Part shown: piece by piece, positions 17,167 through 27,054 of the stretch
How the letters are laid out: every line of letters starts with the position of its first letter
How positions within the stretch are numbered: the first letter of the stretch is position 1
Assembly: GCA_008373095.1 (NCBI GenBank)
Contig: RQOP01000037.1
Location: 1-61,249, forward strand
Source of the DNA: SAR202 cluster bacterium
Lineage (GTDB): Bacteria; Chloroflexota; Dehalococcoidia; Lucifugimonadales; UBA826
DNA length: 61,249 nucleotides
Reading direction: 5' to 3'
Position numbers and translations under genes: made by a program
The notes under the pieces: generated by a model
Database searches by the model: none
What the model was told of the DNA's origin: nothing
The model's input: only the letters and a program-made list of their open reading frames with translations

Positions 17167-17214
17167 TGCTGAGAGGGTCAAAGCGAATTCATTCAACCGA
17201 CCCTCTAAACAGCA
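17167..17214. terminator. Inverted repeat between convergent genes, possible bidirectional terminator
   Basis: TGCTG AGAGGGTC (17167-17179) pairs with GACCCTCT AAA CAGCA (17199-17214), giving a 13-bp stem with a three-base bulge and a 19-base loop. It lies between the convergent cyclase and gyrA ends. There is no strong T-run on either side, so intrinsic termination is only plausible. Confidence 0.5.
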
Positions 17215-17217
17215 GTC

Positions 17218-19749
17218 CTATTTCTTGGATTTTGGTTTTTTACCATTTTTTGATGGCTTCGATTTAGCATCTTTTGAATCCTCTTCCTCATCTTCTATTT
17301 CAAAATCCCCCACACATGCAATTGACGACACGGAGTCACCTGATCTAGGTTTGAATATTGTTACTCCTTGAGTTATTCGCCCAGTGAGACTCCTTATTTC
17401 ACTCAAATCTGTTCTCATAACCTGAGCCTTCTCAGAGACCAAGTACACTTCGTTAGTTTCGTCCACTATTTGAGCGTCTGCTATCAAGCCAGTATTTTTT
17501 GTTATTTTGAAGGCACGCAGCCCTAAACCACCCCGTCCTTGACGCCTATATTCACTAAGAGGATTTACTTTACCTCGCCCTAATTTGCTCACGACCAACA
17601 ACTTACTTTCATCATTGCCAACATCCATCGATACCACCCTATCCCCTGTTCTCAGTGACATTCCCTTCACACCCCCAGCGGTTCGGCGCCGTATTGGCAA
17701 GTCATCTACGGAGAATCTTATTCCCATTCCTTGCTCAGATATGAAAATTATGTCATCTTTGGACTTGGCCAACTTTACAGAAACAAGTTCATCATCACCT
17801 TTTAGGTTCATAATTATTAAACCCGAAGGTCGAATATGTTCTACGTCATCCAAATTAATCCGCTTTACTCGGCCCTGCTTGGTCCCTAATACTAGGTATT
17901 CATATTCTTCGTACTGTTTCTTGCCAACACTTATCAAGGCACTTATGCTTTCTGTGTCCCATACATTTATTATGTTGGCAACTGGTACACCTCTAGTATT
18001 CCTACTTTGGTCAGCCCTTAATTCATAACCAATTTTGGATAAAACACGGCCCTTATTGGTGAAAAACATTAACTTGTCATGGCTATCCACAACCATTAGC
18101 TCTTTTACCGGGTCATCATCTCTGGTGTTCATCCCTGAAACACCTCTACCGCCTCGGTGTTGACGCCTGAACGTATTGGATTGAATACGTTTTAAATACC
18201 CACCCTGGCTTAATGTAATAACAATCTGTTCATGAGCCTCTAACTCCTCACGGCTGAGATCGTAAGCATCATGACTAATGGTGGTCCTTCTTTTATCACC
18301 ATATTTACTTTTGACTTCCTCGGTTTCCTCTTTAACGACGCCCAATATCTTACCTTCATCACCAAGAAGTTCCTGAAGCCCCCTAATTGTCTCTTGAAGT
18401 TCTTGGTATTCCTGTTCTAACTTCTCTCTCTCCAGGGCCGCCAAACGCCTCAATTGCATATCCAAAATCGCTTGGGCCTGAGGTTGATCCAGATCGAAGG
18501 TTGACATTAATCCAGTTCTAGCATTCTCCACATCCTGTGAATTACGGATGAGTTTAATAACTTCATCTAGATTACTTATCGCGATACGGAGACCAGCCAA
18601 AATGTGGGCTCTTTCCTCAGCTTTTTTTAATTCAAATTCAGACCTTCTCCTAACAACTTGCTGCCTAAATTTTATATATTGCTGTAATGCTATTTTAAGA
18701 GTTATAACTCTAGGTATATCGTCAATGAGAGCTAGCATATTAGCGGAGAATGAAGATTGAAGAGGCGTTTGTTTGTACAAATTATTTAGGACTACCTGAG
18801 GCTGCACTCCACCCCTCAGCTCTATGACAATGCGCATACCGTCCCGGTCCGATTCATCCCGTACCTCTGAAACACCTTCGATCCTACGATTTTTCGTTAA
18901 CGTTGCTATTTTTTCGACTAGCGCGGCTTTATTAACCTGATATGGAAGCTCGGTCACGACTATTTGCATTCTACTTGCATTCCTCGGCATCTCTTCGACT
19001 TCCGCGACAGCCCTAACAACGATTTGACCTTTCCCAGTTGTGTAGGCTTCCCTTGCACCGCTAGTGCCCATTATGGTCCCCCCTGTGGGGAAATCCGGCG
19101 CTCTTACATACTTCATAAGGTCTTCCGATGTGGCATCGGGATTATCAATCAGAGCATTAACCGCATTGCAAACCTCTCGCAAATTATGAGGGGGTATATT
19201 GGTGGCCATGCCTACGGCAATACCAGAAGCGCCATTGACTAAAAGGTTCGGCAATCTAGCAGGCAGAACAACAGGTTCCCTTAAGGTATCGTCAAAATTT
19301 AATGACCAATCAACCGTTTCCTGGTCAAGGTTAGCCAGCATCACTTCTGACACAGGACTTAATCTAGCCTCTGTGTATCGCATGGCAGCGGGAGGGTCGT
19401 TATCAATGCTACCAAAATTACCTTGCCCATCAACTAAAGGCATTCTGACAGTAAAATCCTGTGCCAACCTCACCATAGCCTCATACACAGCCAAGTCACC
19501 ATGAGGATGCCATTTACCTAAAACTTCACCCACTAGCCTGGCACTCTTTTTGTAACCTGACCCCGGCCTCATACCCAGGTCTTGCATAGCGTACAAAATA
19601 CGTCTTTGCACAGGTTTCAAACCATCTCTTGCATCAGGCAATGCTCTCGATACAATCACACTCATTGCGTAATCAAGATAAGAGCTTCTCATCTCTTCAA
19701 CTATCGAGGTAGGTTTTATAAATCCAAATTCAGATTTACTTGATGTCAT
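17218..19749 (-). CDS. gyrA: DNA gyrase subunit A
   Basis: GyrA is the breakage-reunion subunit of gyrase. The 843-residue protein has catalytic Tyr125 in [10 protein letters not shown] and the C-terminal pinwheel with a GyrA box QHRGGRG near residue 530, which identifies it as gyrase rather than topoisomerase IV. It ends in an acidic then Lys/Ser-rich tail. In the quinolone-resistance region it reads [13 protein letters not shown]: Leu86 stands where E. coli has Ser83, while Glu at the Asp87 position is common in other phyla. gyrB is not in the window. An extended -10 lies upstream at 19862-19870. Confidence 0.97.
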   Translation of the reverse strand: MTSSKSEFGFIKPTSIVEEMRSSYLDYAMSVIVSRALPDARDGLKPVQRRILYAMQDLGMRPGSGYKKSARLVGEVLGKWHPHGDLAVYEAMVRLAQDFTVRMPLVDGQGNFGSIDNDPPAAMRYTEARLSPVSEVMLANLDQETVDWSLNFDDTLREPVVLPARLPNLLVNGASGIAVGMATNIPPHNLREVCNAVNALIDNPDATSEDLMKYVRAPDFPTGGTIMGTSGAREAYTTGKGQIVVRAVAEVEEMPRNASRMQIVVTELPYQVNKAALVEKIATLTKNRRIEGVSEVRDESDRDGMRIVIELRGGVQPQVVLNNLYKQTPLQSSFSANMLALIDDIPRVITLKIALQQYIKFRQQVVRRRSEFELKKAEERAHILAGLRIAISNLDEVIKLIRNSQDVENARTGLMSTFDLDQPQAQAILDMQLRRLAALEREKLEQEYQELQETIRGLQELLGDEGKILGVVKEETEEVKSKYGDKRRTTISHDAYDLSREELEAHEQIVITLSQGGYLKRIQSNTFRRQHRGGRGVSGMNTRDDDPVKELMVVDSHDKLMFFTNKGRVLSKIGYELRADQSRNTRGVPVANIINVWDTESISALISVGKKQYEEYEYLVLGTKQGRVKRINLDDVEHIRPSGLIIMNLKGDDELVSVKLAKSKDDIIFISEQGMGIRFSVDDLPIRRRTAGGVKGMSLRTGDRVVSMDVGNDESKLLVVSKLGRGKVNPLSEYRRQGRGGLGLRAFKITKNTGLIADAQIVDETNEVYLVSEKAQVMRTDLSEIRSLTGRITQGVTIFKPRSGDSVSSIACVGDFEIEDEEEDSKDAKSKPSKNGKKPKSKK

Positions 19750-19861
19750 AGTCTTTTACTCCAATCAAAAAAGAGTCACATGGACGAATAGATAACTAGG
19801 TTTCAGTCCCTGCAAAACAGAAAGCATACGAAGGTAAATATCGTAATTCCCGATAGTCACA

Positions 19862-19870
19862 ATTATAGCA
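19862..19870 (-). promoter_or_regulatory. Extended -10 promoter upstream of gyrA
   Basis: The minus strand reads TGCTATAAT, a perfect extended -10, about 113 bases before the gyrA ATG. No good -35 is seen. It also lies in the 155-bp gap after the C26 amidase gene, so it would allow gyrA to be transcribed independently. Confidence 0.5.
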
Positions 19871-19904
19871 CAAAAAGTAGTGGTTTTATGACTATTGAAC
19901 CCCT

Positions 19905-20612
19905 TTATGTTGTGGATGAGGCCTTGAATACAAGAGTTTCAAACAATTTATCGAAATGTGGAGGTATTTCCCCTCTTCTTTCAGGATGAAATTGCACACC
20001 CAAAACCCACCGATTATTCGGACTTTCTAGCCCTTCTATTACTCCATCTTCCATTGACCAAGCAGATGCCATCAGATTGTCGGACTTTTGAGCTTCACCT
20101 ATCCCCTGGTGGTGACGATGATTTACACGAACAAACCCCCCGGAACCTACAGTTGCAGATAATCTACATCCAGGAGAAAGAAAAATTCTATGGTAACTGG
20201 AAACTCGCTCCTCTCCTTCCACTTCTTCACTATTGTGACCGTCAATATTTTGAATTAATGATCCGCCCATCGAAACATTTAATATTTGCATTCCTCTGCA
20301 TATTGCCAAGATTGGCAGATCCGCTTTAACAGCAGATTCTAATATAGGTAATTCCATTTCATCTAAATCCTCGTTATACCAAGAACCAGAGTTAGGATCA
20401 GGATCTTGAGAATAATGCTTGGGGTGCACGTCAGGGCCACCTGCCAACATAAGCCCGTCAATATTATCAATCACTTCCGAGACACCTCCAAAATTCGATG
20501 GAGTGATGAGTTTCACTGAAGCTCCAAACTTTTCTAGCATGGCCGCATAAGGTACAGATCTTTCATAATCTGAGCACGTGAGGCCTATTGTAGGGGTGTT
20601 ATATTCTTCCAT
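19905..20612 (-). CDS. Gamma-glutamyl-gamma-aminobutyrate hydrolase-like class I amidotransferase (peptidase C26)
   Basis: This 235-residue protein belongs to the PuuD/peptidase C26 family, which hydrolyses gamma-glutamyl amides. The nucleophile is Cys105 in LAICRGMQILN. The catalytic His209 and Glu211 are in VQFHPE, and the oxyanion glycines in LAGGPDVHP. A GGAG ribosome site precedes the ATG. It lies 12 bp after a crotonase gene on the same strand. No puuABC genes accompany it, so the amide substrate is open. Confidence 0.85.
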   Translation of the reverse strand: MEEYNTPTIGLTCSDYERSVPYAAMLEKFGASVKLITPSNFGGVSEVIDNIDGLMLAGGPDVHPKHYSQDPDPNSGSWYNEDLDEMELPILESAVKADLPILAICRGMQILNVSMGGSLIQNIDGHNSEEVEGEERVSSYHRIFLSPGCRLSATVGSGGFVRVNHRHHQGIGEAQKSDNLMASAWSMEDGVIEGLESPNNRWVLGVQFHPERRGEIPPHFDKLFETLVFKASSTT

Positions 20613-20624
20613 CTAAGAACTCCG

Positions 20625-21416
20625 TCAGGATAAATTGTGATAGTCAGGTGTCCTCTTTTCTCTAAAAGAAGTTAAAAATTCCTTATGAGCTGCAGTTTGC
20701 TGTGATTGGCTGAAAAATCTGCTCTCAATATCCATAACTTGATCTATATCATCTTTATGTTGGTGATCTATCATCATTCGCTTAATCTGACTTAATTGCC
20801 ATTCTGGATTAAAGGCGACCGAAGCAGCTAGCTCAACGGCTTTGTCAAGTAACTGATCATCAGGGAATACATGATTTACTAACCCAGATTCCAAGGCTTC
20901 ATCTGCTTCAATAAATCTACCTGTAAGCATAAATTCCATGGCTTTCGACATGCCAACCGTCTGACTTAGAAGGGTGGTGCTACCAAATTCAGGAGTGAGG
21001 CCTATATAGGCGAATCGAAAAGAAAGTTTGGCATTTTCCGACATTAATCTAATGTCACATCCCAGAGGAAGAGTTATACCCATGCCGATAGCATATCCAT
21101 TGATGGCACAAATAGTCGGTTTTGACTCCTTCATGAACGCGGGCCATTTTGGAAAAGCTGCGGTCTCACCATCAGCTTTTCTCGATTCACCTCGTGCAGT
21201 AGCCTCAAAATTACTGACATCTGCGCCAGCAGAAAAAGCCCTGCCTGCCCCTGTAATAACAATGGACCCAATAGTCGCATCATTATTAAAATCTCTAATT
21301 TGCAACCTCAACTCTCTATTTAGGTCGTCATTGAACGCATTTAAAAAATCGGGTCTATTTAAAGTTATGATTCCTACCCTACCAATCCGTTCAACCAATA
21401 TAGATTCATATCCCAT
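20625..21416 (-). CDS. Enoyl-CoA hydratase/isomerase (crotonase) family protein
   Basis: This 263-residue crotonase-fold protein has the CoA/oxyanion segments GAGRAFSAGADVSNF (about 58) and INGYAIGMGITLPLGCDIR (about 105-123). The two catalytic Glu positions of classical enoyl-CoA hydratase are not Glu here: Ile occupies the GGGCE position and Phe the PEI position. A Glu does occur in GLTPEFGST at the place where PaaG-type isomerases carry their Asp. It is therefore more likely an isomerase or another crotonase activity. It is the first gene of a pair with the C26 amidase and has an AGAGGGG ribosome site. Confidence 0.85.
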   Translation of the reverse strand: MGYESILVERIGRVGIITLNRPDFLNAFNDDLNRELRLQIRDFNNDATIGSIVITGAGRAFSAGADVSNFEATARGESRKADGETAAFPKWPAFMKESKPTICAINGYAIGMGITLPLGCDIRLMSENAKLSFRFAYIGLTPEFGSTTLLSQTVGMSKAMEFMLTGRFIEADEALESGLVNHVFPDDQLLDKAVELAASVAFNPEWQLSQIKRMMIDHQHKDDIDQVMDIESRFFSQSQQTAAHKEFLTSFREKRTPDYHNLS

Positions 21417-21516
21417 GCTAAATCCCCTCTTAATGTTTACCTGAAGTCAAGTTATCATAGCTCTAAATAGCTAACAACATAAAACCAAGGCTAATCCACC
21501 AACCCAGGACAAAATT

Positions 21517-22563
21517 ATGAAAATTACTGATGTGAGAGCGGTATATCCTAAATATAAAAACGTCGTGCCCTCTTGGCGCACTCACTTCTGGCAAATAGTT
21601 GTTCGGGTGGAAACCGATCAAGGTATCGTTGGTTTCGGATATGGCGGTGGTGGAGTAGCTGCGGTTGAGGTGGTAAATAGACATTTTAGGGAACTCCTTT
21701 TGGGAAAAGAAATTGGCAATACTGAAGACATAAAAAAAACTTGGGAATTACTATATTCAGCCTCGCTTCCCTATGGGAGAAAAGGAATTGCAATAATGGC
21801 CCTGAGTGGAGTGGACCTTGCTCTATGGGATCTTCTTGGAAAAGCAGAACACTCCCCAGTCTACGAATTGATAGGAACACGCAACAAAGACTCTGCCAGA
21901 TCTTACGCAACCGGTACAGATGTCGAATGGTACTCAGAGTTAGGGTTTACAGCTCATAAATTCCCACACAGATGGACATCTGAAAAAGATATTTCCACTG
22001 CTATTTCTACTGCTAGCAATGCCAGAAATATACTGGGACAAGAGGCATTGGTAATGATAGACACATACATGTCATGGAGTTTTGAAACTACCCTACAAAT
22101 GTCGGAATCTTTAAAAGATTTTAATATTTACTGGTTTGAAGATGTCGTTAACCCAGATGCACTTGATGCGCAGTCTGAGCTAAGGAAGTTGGTTGCCCCA
22201 ACCTTGATTGCCGGTGGTGAACATGAATTTACCGAATATGGCTATCAAGAAATCGCCCGAACTTCAGCTTTAGGCCTTTGGCAGCCTGACATTACTTGGT
22301 GTGGAGGTATAACATCCGGTATTCGCATCGTGGAAATGGCTCATTCCCTTGGGATACCAGTGTCACCCCATAGAGGTGGAGAAGTTTGGGGTCTCCATCT
22401 CATTGTATCTTCAAATTGTGATAACTTGGCGGAGGTACTTCCAGGTACAAGAAACGGAAACAAAGACGAACTTTGGGTGGGAGAACCTGTACCAGAAAAC
22501 GGTTACATCGCACCAACAGAGGATCCTGGTTTTGGCGTTGAAGTGAACGAAATGTTGTTATGA
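21517..22563 (+). CDS. Enolase-superfamily dehydratase, L-rhamnonate dehydratase-like
   Basis: This 348-residue mandelate racemase/muconate-lactonizing-type enzyme should dehydrate a sugar acid. Its barrel motifs line up with RhmD-type dehydratases: Lys in AHKFPHRW, metal Asp in MIDTYMSW, metal Glu in WFEDVV, metal Glu in GGEHEF, then QPDITWCGG, and the catalytic His in SPHRGG. The N-terminal capping domain covers about residues 1-110. It is transcribed alone, opposite to the UxuA-like and second enolase-superfamily genes, with which it converges 19 bp away. The precise sugar acid is unknown. Confidence 0.85.
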   Translation: MKITDVRAVYPKYKNVVPSWRTHFWQIVVRVETDQGIVGFGYGGGGVAAVEVVNRHFRELLLGKEIGNTEDIKKTWELLYSASLPYGRKGIAIMALSGVDLALWDLLGKAEHSPVYELIGTRNKDSARSYATGTDVEWYSELGFTAHKFPHRWTSEKDISTAISTASNARNILGQEALVMIDTYMSWSFETTLQMSESLKDFNIYWFEDVVNPDALDAQSELRKLVAPTLIAGGEHEFTEYGYQEIARTSALGLWQPDITWCGGITSGIRIVEMAHSLGIPVSPHRGGEVWGLHLIVSSNCDNLAEVLPGTRNGNKDELWVGEPVPENGYIAPTEDPGFGVEVNEMLL

Positions 22564-22582
22564 ATTAAAAACGAGAAGTCTG

Positions 22583-23569
22583 TCACTGCCCATATCCAGA
22601 AGAATCAATCAAACCCTTTATATATCCATAAGTGTACGCAAATCCCACCATTTTTGAGTTTTCACCTGCCATGTGAGGAACATGATCCGGCATTAGCATA
22701 TAGGGATAGCCTAGCTCACCATACAAATCGACACACTTTTTCATGTCCACATCGCCATCATCAATATAAGTCTCTATAAAATCTAGAAACCCGCCTTTGA
22801 TATTCCTAAAGTGCACATTGAATATTTTTTTCCGCTCCCCAAAATACCTGATAACATCGAAAATCTCCTCCGCGGGGTTCTCCAACATCTCTGTCACTGT
22901 TCCTTGGCAGAAATTCAGTCCATGATATTCACTGGTATTTAAGTTAATGAACTTCTTTAATCCATCAACACTACCTAAGACTCTGTCAACCCCTCTAAAA
23001 CCCTCCGGCCTAGGCATACCTGGGTCATGAGGATGTAGAGCCATACGAATTTTGTACTCATCAGCTACTGGCACTACAGATTGAACAAAATAATTTATTC
23101 TTTCCCACATCATGTCTTCTGTGGTAGGGCCAGACAGGGTCAACGGAGGGTCTTGCACAGCAGCACGATGCCGAAATGCTCTTGTAGTAGAGCCTCCCCT
23201 CCATTTTTCATCCTCCGTACTTACCACACCTAAAAGGGTCAGGTTATATTTAACCGCAGGAATTCCTGCCAAAGAGCAGTTTTTAATTATATTTTGAATC
23301 AGTTCTATCTCTCTATCTCTGTCGGGAGATTTACCTAGCATAATATTAGGGTTTTCCGCGCTAGATATTTCATGTGAATTAAGCGGCAAAGGAATGAAAT
23401 CAAGTTTTAACCCAAAAGATTCTACGTATTCTCTATATGTTGTTAACAATTGTTCAGTCCAGTCTTTCGGGTCACCTGGGGGAAATCCGCAAATATGATT
23501 TACCCCAAGCTGTGCAAATACCCTATAGTCGTCGTCATTTCTAGCCTTAAGCTGCGTTCCAACATGCAT
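22583..23569 (-). CDS. Mannonate dehydratase-like (UxuA family) TIM-barrel enzyme
   Basis: This 328-residue protein resembles UxuA-family D-mannonate dehydratases. Metal-site segments are visible: [12 protein letters not shown] (His, Asp), [11 protein letters not shown] (Cys), [10 protein letters not shown] (His) and LMPDHVPHM (Asp, His). The C-terminal [13 protein letters not shown] is typical of the family. It lacks part of the N-terminal insert of E. coli UxuA and is shorter, so substrate range could differ. It follows the enolase-superfamily gene at 23582 by 12 bp and is probably co-transcribed, implying steps in one acid-sugar pathway. Confidence 0.85.
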   Translation of the reverse strand: MHVGTQLKARNDDDYRVFAQLGVNHICGFPPGDPKDWTEQLLTTYREYVESFGLKLDFIPLPLNSHEISSAENPNIMLGKSPDRDREIELIQNIIKNCSLAGIPAVKYNLTLLGVVSTEDEKWRGGSTTRAFRHRAAVQDPPLTLSGPTTEDMMWERINYFVQSVVPVADEYKIRMALHPHDPGMPRPEGFRGVDRVLGSVDGLKKFINLNTSEYHGLNFCQGTVTEMLENPAEEIFDVIRYFGERKKIFNVHFRNIKGGFLDFIETYIDDGDVDMKKCVDLYGELGYPYMLMPDHVPHMAGENSKMVGFAYTYGYIKGLIDSSGYGQ

Positions 23570-23581
23570 TCAATTCACCAA

Positions 23582-24697
23582 TCACTTTAATACGTCTATT
23601 TTATGGTCCTCTATGTAATTCCAATCAATTTGATACCCTAATCCTGCCGAATTAGTCGCCGTTATGACCCCTTCTTCATCAGGAGACACATCGTTCATTA
23701 AACCAAACTGATGTGCTTCAGTGGGCATCCAATATTCATAATAGGCACAATTACTGACTGAATAAATAACATGTAAATTGGCTATGTTCATTAATGAGTT
23801 GCCAGCTGTTCCAATCTCACAATTATATCCAAATCCTTCTGCCATAGAACATAATTTCTTAAGACCTGTTATCCCTAATTTAGCTGCGGTTCCTCTTATT
23901 AACCGGTTGGACCTAGTCCTAATTGCGTTAGCACCCCAGTAGAACTGATTATCAGACTGGTCACTCATACATATTGGAACTCTTAACCTTCTACTCAATT
24001 CACTAATTCCGTCCAGATCGAAATGCGAAACAGGATCTTCGTACCAGTAAAACCCGTTTTGGTCCAAAGCTTGTCCTATCTCCAATGCCTTTCCATATTC
24101 ATATCCGCAATTAGGGTCGAGCATAAGGGCTATTTCAGGCCCTACCCTATCCCTAACCATACTCACCATCCTTACGACTTCATCCGTATCCATTACACCT
24201 GGATGAATTTTATATGCCTTGAATCCTCTAGAAATAATTTCTTCCGCCTCACTCACATAACCAGAGGCATCTAGGTGCCGAGGTGGATAGGTAGCGTAGG
24301 CATTTATTTCGTTTCTTTGATTCCCAAGAAGATTATGAATAGGCAGTCCTGACTGTTTACCAGCTGCGTCCCACAGCGCAATATCAACCGGTGCCCATGC
24401 CGACATATTTATTCCTCTGCGAGCGGCCAATATTTGCAACCTGCTCCATAACCACTCTCTTTTAGCAACCTCCACTCCCAGCAATTCTGGTTTTAAAACC
24501 CCCAAAATAGGCTCATGCAGAGCCTTGGAGCCTTTCCTAAATTCACCTAGAAAACAATTTCCTTCAACCCCTTCATCCGTGAAAATTCGTAGGAGGCCTT
24601 GCTGAACAGTACCAGAAAATCTTCCAAGATCGGAATCTAATCCTGTATCTGGCAACTCCCTCTCAACAACTTCAATCGTTAAATCCGAAACTTTCAT
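23582..24697 (-). CDS. Enolase-superfamily (mandelate racemase-like) protein with atypical active site
   Basis: This 371-residue protein has the capping domain and barrel of the mandelate racemase family. The barrel motifs are altered. The KxK lysine pair reads YKIHPG, with His at the second position. The metal ligands are Asp in LMLDPN, Glu in WYEDPV and apparently Asp in MSDQSD instead of Glu. The usual His base strand reads EIGTAGNS, without His. It may use a different base or be a specialised dehydratase or epimerase. A clear AAGGAG ribosome site precedes the ATG, and the UxuA-like gene follows. Confidence 0.8.
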   Translation of the reverse strand: MKVSDLTIEVVERELPDTGLDSDLGRFSGTVQQGLLRIFTDEGVEGNCFLGEFRKGSKALHEPILGVLKPELLGVEVAKREWLWSRLQILAARRGINMSAWAPVDIALWDAAGKQSGLPIHNLLGNQRNEINAYATYPPRHLDASGYVSEAEEIISRGFKAYKIHPGVMDTDEVVRMVSMVRDRVGPEIALMLDPNCGYEYGKALEIGQALDQNGFYWYEDPVSHFDLDGISELSRRLRVPICMSDQSDNQFYWGANAIRTRSNRLIRGTAAKLGITGLKKLCSMAEGFGYNCEIGTAGNSLMNIANLHVIYSVSNCAYYEYWMPTEAHQFGLMNDVSPDEEGVITATNSAGLGYQIDWNYIEDHKIDVLK

Positions 24698-24760
24698 TCG
24701 ACTCTCCTTAAAAAAGACTTCAATGACGGATTATATAAGAATTCACGGTGTTAGAATTTC

Positions 24761-26068
24761 ATGATGGAATTGTTTAAAAGGGCGACGTCTTGGACGCCTA
24801 AAACCACTATCTACTATGGTTGGATAGTTATAGCAGTAGGAGCCTTGGGGACTTATGCCTCTTCTGGATCAGCGCAAGTAACCCTTGCAGGAATTCAGAC
24901 TCTTATTTTTGAAGACACAGGGTGGGACCGAAGCACAATAGCGCTTGGAATAACTATAGGGACTTGGGTAGCAGGTCTCCTGACACCTGTATTCGGGAAA
25001 ATAGCGGATACTCATGGTCCTCGTTTGGCTATGCCATTAACTTCCCTAATAGTCGGTGTGTGTTTTTACTGGATCGGAGGCATGTCTGCTATTTGGCATT
25101 TCTATGTCGCATACATCATTGCTAGAGGATTAGGAAATCCTGTTCTAATTGGAGTGATGCCCAGGACAGTAGCAGTAAATTTCTTTGACAGGAAAAGAAA
25201 TCTGGCCTTGGGTATAGTTTCAATGGCTAGGCCTTGCTTCGGTGCCATAAATGTGCAACTAATCACCTTGATAAGCACCTGGTCCAGTTGGCGAACAGCG
25301 TACAAATTACTCGGGGTATATTCCATTCTACTGACCATACCTTTATCACTTTTCATCCGAAAAGATCCTGAATCAATTGGGCTTTTACCTGATGGAGAAA
25401 AACCCAAATTGTCGAATCAAGAATCGTTCATCAAATCTGAAGAAGTTGCCGATATAGACAAACATATTTGGTCTGCGAGAGAGGCTGCAAAAACTTTCAC
25501 ATTATGGGCGATAGTATCAGCAGAATTTTTGATAATCCTTACATCCGGCACCATCGGATTTCAATTAGTGCCTTATTTACATGAATCTGGTTTGCCAATC
25601 TCTATGGCAGCTTTAGCCTGGACAATAAGTACCCTACTAAACGCATTTTCTAATCCAATATGGGGATTTCTATCAGATATATATTCACCTAGAAAATTAG
25701 TGTTAAGCGCAATGCCAATATGTCTAGTCGTAACCTCAATTTTTCTCCTTATAGATGGCGGTTACCCTGGCTTCGCATGTGTAGTTATATGGGGGGCAGC
25801 TAGCGGTGGTCTTAATGTCTTAGGAGGTATGATCATAGCAAACTATTTTGGGAGGCACTCATTTGGATCAATATCAGGAATCATGGGACCATTTCAGATT
25901 ATTGGACTTGGCTTAGGGCCAATAATAGGGGCAATCATGTACGATGCCACAGGTGGCTACATGTACCTGTTTGCATTTGCAATCATCACATACATCGCAG
26001 CAACAATACTTTTTTTCTTTGCAAAGCCCCCTAAAATGAAAATATTTCAATCTGTAGAAAACGCGTGA
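24761..26068 (+). CDS. Major facilitator superfamily transporter
   Basis: This 435-residue protein has about 12 hydrophobic segments in two halves separated by a hydrophilic loop (about 210-240). Its start, YYGWIVIAVGALGTYASSG, resembles the oxalate/formate or monocarboxylate (OFA/MCT) branch. It starts 63 bp from the divergent enolase-superfamily gene, so it may import that pathway's acid substrate. The lipoprotein gene follows with a one-base gap, suggesting co-transcription. Substrate and direction are not deducible. Confidence 0.85.
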   Translation: MMELFKRATSWTPKTTIYYGWIVIAVGALGTYASSGSAQVTLAGIQTLIFEDTGWDRSTIALGITIGTWVAGLLTPVFGKIADTHGPRLAMPLTSLIVGVCFYWIGGMSAIWHFYVAYIIARGLGNPVLIGVMPRTVAVNFFDRKRNLALGIVSMARPCFGAINVQLITLISTWSSWRTAYKLLGVYSILLTIPLSLFIRKDPESIGLLPDGEKPKLSNQESFIKSEEVADIDKHIWSAREAAKTFTLWAIVSAEFLIILTSGTIGFQLVPYLHESGLPISMAALAWTISTLLNAFSNPIWGFLSDIYSPRKLVLSAMPICLVVTSIFLLIDGGYPGFACVVIWGAASGGLNVLGGMIIANYFGRHSFGSISGIMGPFQIIGLGLGPIIGAIMYDATGGYMYLFAFAIITYIAATILFFFAKPPKMKIFQSVENA

Positions 26069-26069
26069 T

Positions 26070-26981
26070 ATGAAAGTTATTAAGATCTATTTGTCCTGTT
26101 TGCTACTCTCAATGGCTCTGCTGAATCTTTCTTGCAGTCAAGAAATAAATAGCAAAACAAATATTCCTAAAGAATCTAGTTCTGCAAAGACTCGCATTGC
26201 CCTTGCGGTCAGTGATTTAAGTATAGGGACCCATAGGTTGGCCTTTGGAATTATTGAAGCTGGAATTGGTCCTATTAAAAATGATGAAATTAAGCTTGAG
26301 ACTTTTTTTCTACAAGATGAAAATAATCCATTATTAAAAGAAACCCTTGTGGCTGAATTTCAGAAGTGGCCTGTCGGAAATAAAGGAGTTTATACAAGTA
26401 TGGCTACATTTGACAGAGCAGGTAAATGGGGCATTGGGATCACTTATGAAACACCTAATGGCCTTATAGAACGAGCTTCTACAGTGATAGATGTAGCTGA
26501 AAAAAGTCTGGCCCCATTTGTTGGGGACAAAGCATACCCATCAAGAAACATTACTAACGCCATTACTAACAATTTACATGACCTTACAACGGACCCAACC
26601 CCCTACTCCCCGTTCTACGAATACTCTATAGAAAAAACTATAACTGAAAGGATGTCTTCCCTTATTCTTTTTGCATCGCCCGCCTTTTGCACTACTGGGA
26701 CATGTGGTCCGCAAATAGATATTATAAAAAATCTGCATTCAGATTTTTCCAAAGAAGTAGTGTTTATACATGTTGAAATTTATGAAAATCCTGCAGACAT
26801 AACAGGGGATATATCCAATGCCAGCGTAGTACAAGCCGTCAAAGATTGGAATTTACCTAGTGAACCATGGGTATTTTTAGTGGATGAAGACGGAATTGTA
26901 AGGCAGAGGTTTGAGGGCTTGGCTACTTATCAAGAAATTAAGTCTGCCCTCACTCAAAATAATTTCATTACCGGAAAGTAA
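26070..26981 (+). CDS. Putative lipoprotein with thioredoxin-like C-terminal domain
   Basis: This 303-residue protein starts with a hydrophobic signal ending at Cys22 (LLNLSCSQ), a lipobox-like site. Residues about 45-150 are a beta-rich domain of unknown type. The C-terminal half has a thioredoxin-like fold: FASPAFCTTGTCGP with a CxxxxC pair, FIHVEIYENP, then WVFLVDEDGIVRQRFEG. The spacing of the cysteines (four residues rather than two) is unusual for a redox thioredoxin and could bind a metal or form a structural disulphide. It follows the MFS gene by one base and is followed by a strong terminator. Confidence 0.7.
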   Translation: MKVIKIYLSCLLLSMALLNLSCSQEINSKTNIPKESSSAKTRIALAVSDLSIGTHRLAFGIIEAGIGPIKNDEIKLETFFLQDENNPLLKETLVAEFQKWPVGNKGVYTSMATFDRAGKWGIGITYETPNGLIERASTVIDVAEKSLAPFVGDKAYPSRNITNAITNNLHDLTTDPTPYSPFYEYSIEKTITERMSSLILFASPAFCTTGTCGPQIDIIKNLHSDFSKEVVFIHVEIYENPADITGDISNASVVQAVKDWNLPSEPWVFLVDEDGIVRQRFEGLATYQEIKSALTQNNFITGK

Positions 26982-27000
26982 TGATATGATTACTTTCAAA

Positions 27001-27034
27001 GGCCGGCCCTTAACGGGACCGGTCATTTGTTGTT
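27001..27034 (+). terminator. Rho-independent terminator after the lipoprotein gene
   Basis: GGCCGGCCC (27001-27009) pairs with GGGACCGGTC (27015-27024), leaving a five-base loop TTAAC and one bulged A. A T-rich tract ATTTGTTGTT follows. It ends the MFS-lipoprotein unit and separates it from mfd. Confidence 0.8.
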
Positions 27035-27054
27035 AATTACATTTGAATCAATAT

